64,000 nt of DNA from DASQFQ01 sp963730115 (GTDB taxonomy: Bacteria > Actinomycetota > Thermoleophilia > Solirubrobacterales > Solirubrobacteraceae): contig CAVSQM010000008.1 in the NCBI GenBank assembly GCA_963730115.1, forward strand, positions 186,001-250,000, in the 5' to 3' direction. Both the position numbers and the translations under genes were made by a program. Each line of letters opens with the position of its first letter. Positions within the stretch are counted from its first letter, which is position 1. The notes beneath the pieces were generated by a model that did no database searches, was not told where the DNA came from, and worked only from the letters and a program-made list of their open reading frames with translations. Shown here in pieces: positions 9,301 to 16,433 of this stretch.

Positions 9301-10811
9301 CGGACGCGATGGAGCGGCTCGTGCGCCGGTACGCGCGCACGCACGGCCCGTTCGAGGACGACGCGCTCCGGGCGCGCTACGGCGTCGACTTCTCGCCGGT
9401 GCTGAAGGCGCTGGAGGTCTCCGGCGACCTCGTCCGCGGCGAGCTCCGTCCCGGCGGCACGCAGCGCGAGTGGTGCGACCCCGAGGTGCTGCGACGGCTG
9501 CGGCGCGCCTCGCTCGCGGCGCTCCGCAAGGAGATCGAGCCGGCCGACCAGCGCGCGCTCGCGCGCTTCCTGCCGAACTGGCAGGGCGTCGACCGCCACC
9601 CGCCGGCGGGTGCAGGACCCGACCGGCTGCGCGAGGCGCTGATCGGGTTGCAGGGGCTCGCCCTGCCCGCCGAGGTGTGGGAGCGCGACGTGCTGCCGCG
9701 GCGCGTCGGCGCCTATTCGCCGTCGTGGATGGACGCGCTGTGCGCCGCGGGCGAGCTCGTGTGGATCGGGGCGGGGCCGCTCGGCCGCCGCTCGGGCCGT
9801 GTCGCGCTCTACTTCCGCGAGGACGTGCGGCTGCTCGGGCCTCCACCGCCGCCGAAGGAGGCGCCGGAGGGCAAGGCCCACGACGCGATCCGCGAGCGGC
9901 TGACGTCGGGCGCCTGTTTCTTCACCGACCTGCTCGCCGACATCCCCGGCATCCCCAGCGAGGAGCTCCAGGGAGCGCTGTGGGACCTGGTGTGGGCGGG
10001 CGAGGTGACCAACGACGCCTACGCGCCGCTGCGCTCGCCGCGCTTGAGCGCACCTTGGTCGCAACAGGCGCGCGCCGACCGCCGCCGGCGGTTCTCCGCG
10101 CGCCGGACCGGCTCGCAGCCGCAGGTCCAGGGTCGCTGGTCGCTGGTGTCGTCGCTGTTCGCGGTGCCCGAGGACCCGACCGCCCGCCGCCGCACCCAGG
10201 CCGAGCTGCTGCTCGAGCGCTACGGCATCGTCACGCGCGAGCAGGTGCTCGCCGAGGGCATCCCCGGCGGCTTCTCGTCGCTGTACGACCAGCTGTCGGC
10301 GCTGGAGACGGTCGGCGTGGCGAGGCGGGGCTACTTCATCGAAGGGCTGGGCGGCGCGCAGTTCGCGCTCCCGGGCGCGGTCGAGCGCCTGCGGGCCCAG
10401 CGCGACGACGACACCGCGCCCCCGATGGTCCTCGCCGCCACCGACCCCGCGCAGCCCTACGGCGGGGTGCTCAAGTGGCCGCAGCGCGAGCGAAGCGGTG
10501 ACGAGGCCTCTGGCCGAGGCAGTGGCAGGAATCCCGCGCGGCAGGCCGGCGCCTATGTGGTGCTGGCGGGCGCCGAGCCGGTGATCTACGTCGAGCGCGG
10601 CGGCAAGGGCCTGCAGATCCTCGTCGAGGCCAACGACCCCCGCCTGGGCGACGCGGCCGCAGCCCTCGCCGACGCCGTCCACCGCGGCCGCATCAAGCGG
10701 CTGGCGCTCGAGCGCGTCGACGGCGAGCCGGTCGTCGGCTCCGAGTGGGAGGGCGCCCTGCTCGAGCTCGGCTTCCGCGCCGGCCCGCGAAAGCTCACGC
10801 TGTCCGCGTGA
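6354..10811 (+). CDS. lhr: Lhr, large ATP-dependent helicase
   Basis: 1485 residues, the long form of Lhr (about 1500 aa in mycobacteria). Walker A APTGSGKT at 42-49, DEIH box near 156-159, motif III GLSATQNP, helicase C domain with FVNNRRGAERL and QRIGRAGHNVG, then the Lhr winged-helix and long C-terminal domain. Lhr is a superfamily 2 DNA/RNA-DNA translocase tied to DNA repair. The ATG at 6354 is preceded by a TACCCT box six bases upstream, so the message is probably leaderless. The ggaggt abutting the ATG is too close to act as a ribosome site. Its stop overlaps the GTG of the next gene. Confidence 0.95.
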   Translation: MPLSAFTPQVREWFSRAFAEPTAAQAQAWPAIATGEHALISAPTGSGKTLAAFLWALDRLVADPTPAGEEKRTRLVYVSPLKALSYDVEKNLRAPLRGIGGDITVAIRTGDTPQKERRDMVKHPPDVLITTPESLYLMLTSQARKIFEGTEWVIVDEIHAVAQTKRGAHLAITLERLAEVADRDVQRIGLSATQNPLEEVGRFLVGPKRTCTVIDTGVRKPLDLKIHVPVESMIEPDQGTNGAELDPFAGGEATRKSIWPAIYPEILELVRQHRSTIVFVNNRRGAERLALRLNELAEEEIARAHHGSLAREERLVVEDQLKAGELPCLVATSSLELGIDMGAVDLVLQVESPKSVTAGLQRIGRAGHNVGETSKGRIFPKFRADLLECAVVAKRMREGAIETTVVPRNPLDVLAQQIVAMAASTETLSVDELHALVLRTYTYAELSRAQLENVLDMLDGRYPSEEFGELRPRIVWDRVAGTIRDRRGSRALAITNAGTIPDRGLFSVNLPDGRRVGELDEEMVYEARPGQVFLLGASSWRIEEITRDRVVVTPAPGVPGAVPFWKGDSVGRPRELGEAIGAFSRWAVEQDAATLEADYDLDPRAASNLLEFLREQEEATRVVPSERTIVIERFRDEIGDWRLCVLSPYGGRVHAAWGLALSARIRDEYGLESDAIWSDDGIIVHLPDADEPPGAELVLIDPDELEDRVVGELGGSALFGARFRENAGRALLIPRAYPGRRTPLWQQRLKSQTLLEVAKRYAQFPIVLETYRECLRDVLDLPGLTDLLRKLHARELSVVEVETATASPFASSLLFDYVATYMYEGDTPNAERRAAALALDRELLRELLGQEELRDLIDEGALEQVEDDLQRVSERTRAESVDALHDVLRRVGELTTDEAALRVAPEAVKSTRPGETAAAGAATSPRELAAAWLSQLQDERRAITIRIAGERRWAAAEDAGLYRDGLGVVPPSGLPEAFTEDVPDAMERLVRRYARTHGPFEDDALRARYGVDFSPVLKALEVSGDLVRGELRPGGTQREWCDPEVLRRLRRASLAALRKEIEPADQRALARFLPNWQGVDRHPPAGAGPDRLREALIGLQGLALPAEVWERDVLPRRVGAYSPSWMDALCAAGELVWIGAGPLGRRSGRVALYFREDVRLLGPPPPPKEAPEGKAHDAIRERLTSGACFFTDLLADIPGIPSEELQGALWDLVWAGEVTNDAYAPLRSPRLSAPWSQQARADRRRRFSARRTGSQPQVQGRWSLVSSLFAVPEDPTARRRTQAELLLERYGIVTREQVLAEGIPGGFSSLYDQLSALETVGVARRGYFIEGLGGAQFALPGAVERLRAQRDDDTAPPMVLAATDPAQPYGGVLKWPQRERSGDEASGRGSGRNPARQAGAYVVLAGAEPVIYVERGGKGLQILVEANDPRLGDAAAALADAVHRGRIKRLALERVDGEPVVGSEWEGALLELGFRAGPRKLTLSA

Positions 10812-11652
10812 TCGCCGCGCTCGTCGCGATGCTGGCGGCCGCCGGCGTAGCCGCGTCCGAAGCGCCGCCTCGGCCGCGGCCAGCGGCCCGCGCGCGGCCG
10901 CGGCCCAAGCATCCGCGGATGCTGGCTACCGGTTCGCGCGTGCACTGGCCAAGGCGGGCCCGCGTCCCGCGGGCTCTGCGGCCGAGCGCCGCGCGCACGC
11001 GCGGGTCGAGACGCGGTTCCGGGCGGCCGGGCTTCGGATCGCGCACGACCGCTTCCGGGTGCCCGGGCATGGCCGGTCGCGCAACGTCGTCGGGATCTAC
11101 GACTCGCCCTCCGACTGCCTGCACGTGCTGGTCGCGCACGCCGACTCGGTGCCGCCGTCGCCGGGCGCGGACGACAACGCCTCGGGGGTCGGGACGCTCG
11201 TCGCGCTCGCGCCCCGGCTGAGCGCGATCGGGCCCGCCTGCGACGTGTGGCTGATCGCCACCGGCGCGGAGGAGCGGCCGTACACCGGGCAGCCCGACCA
11301 CCTCGGCGCCCTCGCAGCGGTGCCGCGCGTGAAGCGGCGTGCCAATGACCTCCGGTTCGTGCTCAGCCTCGACGAGGTCGGGCGCGGCTCCACCTTCCAC
11401 CTCCGCTCCCGCGCGAACCGCAAGCGCGTCGAGGGCCGCATCGTCAAGGCCGGACGCGGGGCCGTGCGCTGGGTGGCCGACTCGGGCACGGGCAACTCCG
11501 ACCACCGCGAGTTCGCGCTCGCCGGGCTGCCTGCCGCCAAGCTCGGCGTGCCCGACGACCCGCTCCGCCACACGGCGGGCGACACACCCGGCCGTCTCCA
11601 GCCGCGCGCGTTCGTGAAGGCACGCGCGATCGTCGAGCGGCTCCTAGGCTGA
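10808..11652 (+). pseudogene. M28-family zinc metallopeptidase, secreted, apparent -1 frameshift near 10.87-10.91 kb
   Basis: The GTG at 10808 (GTGA overlap with lhr) opens a frame encoding a good signal peptide (MIAALVAMLAAAGVAAS) that then becomes low-complexity. The mature enzyme is in the neighbouring frame: DAGYRFARALAKAGPRPAG, GHGRSRNVVGIY, then LHVLVAHADSVPPSPGADDNASG (zinc ligands His and Asp), ATGAEE (catalytic and ligand Glu) and a final SDHREFALAGLP (His ligand). The second frame has no usable start before the GTG at 11059, which would remove conserved sequence. One base missing in the GC-rich stretch 10870-10910 would restore a 280-residue aminopeptidase-like exoprotein. Either a sequencing error or a broken gene. 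Confidence 0.75.
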
Positions 11653-11659
11653 TCACCGC

Positions 11660-12424
11660 ATGCCCGAGGGCGACACGATCCGCTACGCGGCCAACCGCAT
11701 CCGGCCGGTGCTCGAAGGGCACGTGCCCGACGAGCTCGTCACGCCGCACCCGCGCTTCCGCCGCGACCGCTGGGCGGAGCGCCTGGACGGCCAGGAGGTC
11801 CGCAGCGTCGACGCCTACGGCAAGCACCTCTTCCTGCGCTTCGAGAACAACCTCACCATCCACTCGCACCTGCGCATGACCGGCCGCTGGCGCGTGCTCG
11901 ACGACGACCGCCCCGTCGGGCGCGACGCCTGGCTCGTCATCCGTCGCGGCGGCAAGCAGGTCGTGCAGTCGAAGGGCCCGGTGCTCGAGCTGATGACCGA
12001 CTCGCGCACCCGCATCGACCAGCGGATCGCCGGGCTCGGGCCCGACATCCTCGCCGAGGAGTTCGACTACGAGCGCTTCCTCCGCCGCCTGCGCGAGGAT
12101 GACCCGACGCGCCCGATCGGCGACGCGGTGCTCGAGCAGCGCACCGTCGCGGGCATCGGGAACATGTGGAAGGCGGAGGCGTGCCACGCCGCCGAGATCG
12201 ACCCGTGGCGCCGCACCGGCGAGGTCTCCGACGACGAGGCGCTCGCGATCGTCGACGCCGCCCGCCCGCGCATGCAGGCGTCGGCCCAGGGCCACCACTC
12301 GCGCAACCAACAGGTCTACAACCGCGCCGGCCGCCCCTGCCCGCGCTGCGGGACGCTGATCGCGGCCCGCGGCCAGTGGGATGACAACCGCACGACCTTC
12401 TGGTGCCCCGGATGTCAGCGCTGA
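11660..12424 (+). CDS. nei: Endonuclease VIII / Fpg-family DNA glycosylase
   Basis: Bifunctional base-excision enzyme for oxidised pyrimidines or purines. 254 residues: mature N-terminus after Met is Pro-Glu-Gly-Asp (Pro nucleophile, Glu3), the DAYGKHLFLRF beta-clamp with the conserved Lys, the H2TH region (IGDAVLEQRTVAGIGNMWKAE), and a C-terminal zinc finger CPRCG...CPGC. The GDT after PE favours the Nei rather than the Fpg branch (MPELPEV). The ATG at 11660 follows a TAGGCT box nine bases upstream. Third member of the lhr-led run, consistent with a repair theme. The stop lies inside the next gene. Confidence 0.93.
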   Translation: MPEGDTIRYAANRIRPVLEGHVPDELVTPHPRFRRDRWAERLDGQEVRSVDAYGKHLFLRFENNLTIHSHLRMTGRWRVLDDDRPVGRDAWLVIRRGGKQVVQSKGPVLELMTDSRTRIDQRIAGLGPDILAEEFDYERFLRRLREDDPTRPIGDAVLEQRTVAGIGNMWKAEACHAAEIDPWRRTGEVSDDEALAIVDAARPRMQASAQGHHSRNQQVYNRAGRPCPRCGTLIAARGQWDDNRTTFWCPGCQR

Positions 12425-13116
12425 GGCGGGTCGGCCACAAGGGCGCCGACCTGATCGCGCCCGGCAATACCCGCGAGTCGTTCGACGCCGCGCTCGAGGC
12501 GGGCGTCGACATGATCGAGTTCGACGTCCTGCCCGCCAGCTATCCGGCGGACGACGACACGCCGCTGATCCTCGCCCACGACTACGAGCACCCCACCGAG
12601 CACGCGGTGACGCTGCAGGAAGGCCTCGAGCACCTCTCGGCGGAGGGGTTCGCGGACGTCGAGCTCGACGTCGACCTCAAGCTCCCCGGCTATGAGCAGC
12701 GCGTGGTCGAGGCGCTGCGCGAGCACGAGCTGGTCGACCGCACGCTCGTCTCGAGCCAGTACATGCGCAGCCTCGTGAAGATCCGCGAGGTCGAGCCGGG
12801 TCTGCGCCTCGGCTGGTCGGTGCCCCGCGCCCGCCGCGACTACACGAAGTCGGTGCTCTGGCTCGTGCCTGCCCTGTCCGCGCTCGCGTTCATGCGCCGC
12901 CGCCTCCCCGGCCTCGCGGCCGGCCACCTCGGCGACGGGCGGGTCGACGCCGTCATGGCCCACTACCGCCTCGCCACCCCGAAGCTCGTGCAGGCGGTGC
13001 ACGACGCCGGCGGCGAGCTCTACGTGTGGACGGTCGACGACGCCGACCACATCCGCCGCCTCGAGGCGATGGGGGCCGACGCCGTCATCACCAACGATCC
13101 GCGCCTGTTCGCGTGA
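12412..13116 (+). CDS. Glycerophosphodiester phosphodiesterase family protein
   Basis: 234 residues, GDPD TIM barrel. N-terminal GHKGADLIAPGNTRESF gives the catalytic His and substrate Arg/Asn set; GVDMIEFDV supplies the metal-binding Glu/Asp; LILAHDYE the second catalytic His; C-terminal YVWTVDDADHIRRLEAMGADAVITNDP matches the family end. Hydrolyses glycerophosphodiesters to glycerol-3-phosphate and an alcohol. No signal peptide, so cytoplasmic. Start ATG 12412 overlaps nei by 13 bases; a GTG at 12403 is possible. Ends in a GTGA overlap with the next gene. Confidence 0.88.
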   Translation: MSALRRVGHKGADLIAPGNTRESFDAALEAGVDMIEFDVLPASYPADDDTPLILAHDYEHPTEHAVTLQEGLEHLSAEGFADVELDVDLKLPGYEQRVVEALREHELVDRTLVSSQYMRSLVKIREVEPGLRLGWSVPRARRDYTKSVLWLVPALSALAFMRRRLPGLAAGHLGDGRVDAVMAHYRLATPKLVQAVHDAGGELYVWTVDDADHIRRLEAMGADAVITNDPRLFA

Positions 13117-13748
13117 CCGAAGTCATCGACGTCGCCCCCGGCCTCTGGGTCTGGCGGCAGGAGCACCCGGACTACGACGGCGACCCGGAGTGGGACGGCA
13201 CCGTCGCCGCGACCTGCGTGGAGTCCGGCGGCGAGGTCGCGCTGCTCGACCCGCTCGAGCCGCCGCCCGGGACCGTCTCCGAGCGGCTCGAGGCCACGCC
13301 GCCGACGCTGATCGTGATCCTCAAGCCCGACCACGTCCGCGCCGTCGACGCGCTCAGCCGCCGCTGGGGCATCCCTGCCTTCGGGCCGGTCATGTTCTGG
13401 AAGGACGACGTGCCCGAGGTCGAGCTCGAGCCGATCGGCCGCGGCTCCGAGCTGCCCGGCGGCCTGCGCTGCCTGTGGGACGGCCGCGGCCGCCTTGAGA
13501 CACCGCTCTGGCTGCCCGAGCAGCGCGCGCTCGTGTTCGCGGACGGCATGACCGCGCCCGACGGCGAGCTGCGGATCTGGGACTCGGCCGAGCACGAGCG
13601 CTGGGCGCTGCCCGCCTTCCGGGCGATGCTCGAGCTGCCGTTCGAGCACGTGGTCGTCTCGCACGGCGATCCCGTCCACGACCGCGCCGCGTTCGAGCGC
13701 GCGCTCGCGCTGCCGCCGTGGGGCGTCAACCGGCCCGACGGCGGCTGA
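13113..13748 (+). CDS. Metallo-beta-lactamase-fold protein with degenerate metal site
   Basis: 211 residues, GTG start in the GTGA overlap. The layout is that of a short MBL-fold hydrolase: VAPGLWVWRQEHP at the start, a beta strand GEVALLDPLEPP, and VVVSHGDPVHDRAAFERAL near the end, where the late His/Asp of the fold remain. The hallmark HxHxDH is replaced by LKPDHVRAVD, keeping only the DH. It may bind one metal, be inactive, or act in a regulatory role. The last 23 bases overlap the convergent ECF gene. Confidence 0.7.
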   Translation: MTEVIDVAPGLWVWRQEHPDYDGDPEWDGTVAATCVESGGEVALLDPLEPPPGTVSERLEATPPTLIVILKPDHVRAVDALSRRWGIPAFGPVMFWKDDVPEVELEPIGRGSELPGGLRCLWDGRGRLETPLWLPEQRALVFADGMTAPDGELRIWDSAEHERWALPAFRAMLELPFEHVVVSHGDPVHDRAAFERALALPPWGVNRPDGG

Positions 13749-14928
13749 GCGCCGCCCGCTCGGCCTCGTTGTCGGTCAGCGCGATCGCGCGCGCGTACGC
13801 CGCGTCGGCCGCCGCCCGCGCCCCCGCGCGCGCCAGCAGCTCGGCCCGCGCCGCGTGCAGCGGCTGGTAGCGCGCGAGCCGCTCGTCGCCCGCCACCGCT
13901 GCGAGCACGGCCAGGCCCGCCTGCGGCCCGTCGGCGAAGCCGACCGCCACCGCCCGGTTGATCGTCACCACCGGCGAGGGGTCGACGCGCTCGAGCGCGG
14001 CGTAGAGCTCGGCGATCTGCACCCAGTCCGTCGCCTCCCAGGCCGGCGCGTCGGCGTGCACGGCCGCGATCGCCGCCTGGATCACGTAGGGGCCGGGCGC
14101 GCCGCCGATCAGCGCGCGCCCCTCGGCGATCCGCGCGGAGTCCCACCGTGTGCGGTCCTGGTCGGCGAGCGAGACCAGCGCGCCCGACGCATCGACCCGG
14201 GCCGGCCGCCGCGCATCGGTGAGCAGCAGCAGCGCCAGCAGCCCGCGCGCCTCGTCCTCCGCCGGCAGCAGCCGCACGAGCAGCCGCGCGAGCCGGATCG
14301 CCTCCTCGCACAGGTCGCCGCGCACCGGCGCGGAGCCGCGCGTCGCCACGTGGCCCTCGGTGTAGGTCAGGTAGACGACGCGCAGCACGCCCGCGAGCCG
14401 CTCCGGCAACAGCTCGTCCGGCGGCACCGACACCGGGATCCGCGCGTCCGACACCTTGCGCCGCGCCCGCCCGAGCCGCCGCTCCATCGCGACCTCGCTC
14501 GACAGGAACGCGCGCGCGATCTCCGGCACCGTCAGGCCCGCCACGCTGCGCAGCGTGAGCGCCATCCGCGCCTCGGGATTCAGCGCCGGGTGGCAGCAGG
14601 CGAACAGCATCGCGAGCTGGTCGTCGTCCAGCGAGGAGTCGTCGTCGTCGAGCTCGGAGGTCATCGGCGCCTCGGGCACGTACGCGGCGGCCACCCGATC
14701 GTGGCGCAGGCGGTCGAGCGCCTTGCGCCACGCCGTCGTCGTCAGCCAGGCGCCGGGGCGCTCGGGAGCGCCGCGGCGGTCCCAGTCGACCACCGCGGCG
14801 ACGAACGCGTCCTGCACGACGTCCTCGGCGAGCGCGAGGTCGCCGTCCAGCCGGCGTGTGATGGTGGCCAGCACGGCGGCGCGCTCGTCGCGGTACGCCC
14901 GCTCGAGCGCGCCCGCCGCCGCGTTCAA
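13726..14928 (-). CDS. ECF42-type RNA polymerase sigma factor with C-terminal DUF6596/TPR extension
   Basis: 400 residues: sigma-2 region (ALAEDVVQDAFVAAVVDW), sigma-4 HTH (LTVPEIARAFLSSEVAMERRLGRARRKV), then a 200-residue helical extension with DDELLPERLAGVLRVVYLTYTEGH-like sequence and TPR-like repeats typical of the ECF42 group. In that group the extension replaces an anti-sigma factor and the partner is a DGPF protein, which is exactly the upstream neighbour. The start is TTG 14928, overlapping the DGPF stop (TTGA). Function: an alternative sigma controlling its own small regulon. Confidence 0.9.
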   Translation of the reverse strand: MNAAAGALERAYRDERAAVLATITRRLDGDLALAEDVVQDAFVAAVVDWDRRGAPERPGAWLTTTAWRKALDRLRHDRVAAAYVPEAPMTSELDDDDSSLDDDQLAMLFACCHPALNPEARMALTLRSVAGLTVPEIARAFLSSEVAMERRLGRARRKVSDARIPVSVPPDELLPERLAGVLRVVYLTYTEGHVATRGSAPVRGDLCEEAIRLARLLVRLLPAEDEARGLLALLLLTDARRPARVDASGALVSLADQDRTRWDSARIAEGRALIGGAPGPYVIQAAIAAVHADAPAWEATDWVQIAELYAALERVDPSPVVTINRAVAVGFADGPQAGLAVLAAVAGDERLARYQPLHAARAELLARAGARAAADAAYARAIALTDNEAERAALSRRRAG

Positions 14929-15278
14929 GCGGGCTCCCACCCCACCAGCGGCCGGATCTCGACCGAGCCGTACTCGGACGCCGGGGTCTTCGCGGCCACC
15001 GCGATCGCGGCGTCGAGGTCGGGCACGTCGAGCAGGTAGAAGGAGAACAGGACCTCCTTCGTCTCGGCGTACGGGCCGTCCGTGACGGTCACGTCGCCGC
15101 CGGCGGTCTTGCGCACGGTGGTGGCGTCGGGCGTCAGGCCGGTCGCGCCGATGTAGTGGCCCGCCGCCTTGAGCTCCTCGTTGAGCGCGTTCCAGCGCTT
15201 CATCTCGGCGTCGAACTCGGGCGTGCCCTCCGGAGTGTTGTCCTCGGGGCGATACGTCATCTGGAGCATGTACTGCAT
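14925..15278 (-). CDS. YCII-related DGPF-domain protein, partner of the ECF42 sigma factor
   Basis: 117 residues, dimeric alpha/beta-barrel YCII fold. Starts MQYMLQMTYRPEDN and carries TVTDGPYAETKE, the DGP(F/Y)xExKE motif that names the family, followed by the helix-rich DAAIAVAAKTP and a final IRPL strand. A perfect aggagg lies eight bases upstream of the ATG. Always adjacent to ECF42 sigma genes in actinobacteria; thought to be a small enzyme or sensor in the same pathway. It is translated coupled to the sigma gene. Confidence 0.9.
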   Translation of the reverse strand: MQYMLQMTYRPEDNTPEGTPEFDAEMKRWNALNEELKAAGHYIGATGLTPDATTVRKTAGGDVTVTDGPYAETKEVLFSFYLLDVPDLDAAIAVAAKTPASEYGSVEIRPLVGWEPA

Positions 15279-15315
15279 GGGGTGACCTCCTGGGGTCGAG
15301 GGATCGTCTCACCGG

Positions 15316-15345
15316 GACGACGCGCGAGCCGCGCGCGACCGGACA
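15316..15345 (-). promoter_or_regulatory. Possible ECF-type promoter for the DGPF-ECF42 operon
   Basis: On the minus strand TGTCCG (15340-15345) and CGTC (15319-15322, repeated in tandem) are 17-20 bases apart, 40-60 bases upstream of the DGPF ATG. Reported ECF42 targets carry TGTCGA at -35 and a CGA/TC-type -10, so an autoregulated promoter is plausible. Match is partial. Confidence 0.3.
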
Positions 15346-15377
15346 CCCCTCTCAGAGTTGGCGCGTTGCCGCTCGTC

Positions 15378-15842
15378 CTACAGGATGCGGCAGGTCGCGG
15401 CGCTGAAGTCCACCGGGTCCGCGCCGGCGGTCGAGCGGTGCCCGCCCTCGGTCACCCGCCGCGCGCGGCGCGTAGCCCGGCCCGCGCGCATCCAGCGGTA
15501 GAGCACGACGCCGCGCAGGATCCGCTGCCCCTCGCCGGCGACCTCGAAGCTCCAGCCCGACTCGCGGGCGCGGCGGCCCTTGCCGATCCGCCGCCAGCCG
15601 GAGTCGGCGTCGCGCACCGCCTTCCAGCGGCCGTCGGCGAGGTCGCGGTACTGGACGCGGAAGCGCATCAGCAGGCGGCCGCGCGCCTTGCCGCCGGGCA
15701 TCGAGGCGCGGATCCCGATCTCGTCCGGGTGCGCCTCGGTGTCGCAGACGTTGACGGTCGCCCACAGGTCGGCGTCGTCCGCGCGGGCGGGCGCCGCGGC
15801 GAGCGCGAACAGCAGCGTGAAGATGAGGGCGAAGCGCGCCAT
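15378..15842 (-). CDS. Secreted protein of unknown function
   Basis: 154 residues. Signal peptide MARFALIFTLLFALAAAPARA with cleavage before DD. The mature part is small, basic, beta-rich, with two cysteines (VNVCDTEAHPDEIGIRASM and the C-terminal SAATCRIL) that could form one disulfide. The composition and the pattern of W/R-rich strands (GRWKAVRDADSGWRRIGKG) recall an Ig-like or lipocalin-like secreted module; no family is recognised. It is divergent from the ECF sigma gene at 15870, with a palindrome in the 27-base gap. Confidence 0.7.
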   Translation of the reverse strand: MARFALIFTLLFALAAAPARADDADLWATVNVCDTEAHPDEIGIRASMPGGKARGRLLMRFRVQYRDLADGRWKAVRDADSGWRRIGKGRRARESGWSFEVAGEGQRILRGVVLYRWMRAGRATRRARRVTEGGHRSTAGADPVDFSAATCRIL

Positions 15843-15854
15843 CGAAGAAATCAA

Positions 15855-15869
15855 CACGGATCTTCCGTG
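15855..15869. promoter_or_regulatory. Palindrome in the gap between secreted protein and ECF sigma genes
   Basis: cacgga-tct-tccgtg, perfect 6-bp arms, immediately before the ATG of the sigma gene and 13 bases upstream of the divergent gene. A second small palindrome, tcgta-g-tacga, lies at 15887-15897. Position suggests an operator serving both genes. Confidence 0.35.
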
Positions 15870-16433
15870 ATGGATGCTCCGGTGCGTCGTAGTACGAACG
15901 TGACCAGCACCTTGACCCTCCCTCTCACCGCCGCACGGTCGCGCCAGGGCCTCGACTTCGACGCCCTGTATCGCGCCGCGCGCGATGACGTCTACGCCTA
16001 CGTCGCCACGCTGCTGGGCGACCGCTCGGCGGCCGAGGACGTCACCGCGAGCGCGTTCGAGCGCGCGTACCGCAAGCAGCGCACCTACAAGTCGGCGCGT
16101 GGATCGGAGCGCGCCTGGCTGTTCGGCATCGCCCGCAACGCCGCGCTCGACGAGCTGCGGCGCCGCAAGCGCAGCGCCGCCCTCACCACCGAGCCCGAGG
16201 CCGACGTCGCCGCGCCGGAGGACGCCGCCGACCTCGCGCTGCGCCGCGCCGCGCTCCGCACCGCGCTGGCGAGCCTGCCGCCGCGGGAGCGCGAGCTGAT
16301 CGCCCTCAAGTTCCACGCCGGGCTCGACAACGCCGAGCTGGCCGGCGTCCTCGGCGTCTCCGTCTCCAACGCGGGCACGATGCTGCACCGCGCCGTCACG
16401 AAGCTGCGAAAGGCCCTCGATGAGCACGCCTGA
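15870..16433 (+). CDS. ECF-subfamily RNA polymerase sigma factor
   Basis: 187 residues: sigma-2 (FDALYRAARDDVYAYVATLLGDRSAAEDVTASAFERAYRK) and sigma-4 (LPPRERELIALKFHAGLDNAELAGVLGVSVSNAGTMLHRAVTKLRKAL). Two starts are possible, ATG 15870 and GTG 15900; neither has a good ribosome site, and the sigma-2 domain is intact either way. Overlaps the following membrane protein gene by 14 bases, so that protein is its likely anti-sigma partner. Confidence 0.88.
   Translation: MDAPVRRSTNVTSTLTLPLTAARSRQGLDFDALYRAARDDVYAYVATLLGDRSAAEDVTASAFERAYRKQRTYKSARGSERAWLFGIARNAALDELRRRKRSAALTTEPEADVAAPEDAADLALRRAALRTALASLPPRERELIALKFHAGLDNAELAGVLGVSVSNAGTMLHRAVTKLRKALDEHA

Noticed and set aside
7968..10682. A 904-residue minus-strand frame opposite lhr
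   Set aside because: Low-complexity shadow of a confirmed helicase gene.
11059..11652. GTG 11059 as true start of the M28 peptidase
   Set aside because: It would cut off conserved N-terminal residues (GPRPAGSAAERRA, VETRFRAAGLRI) that are clearly coding in the same frame.
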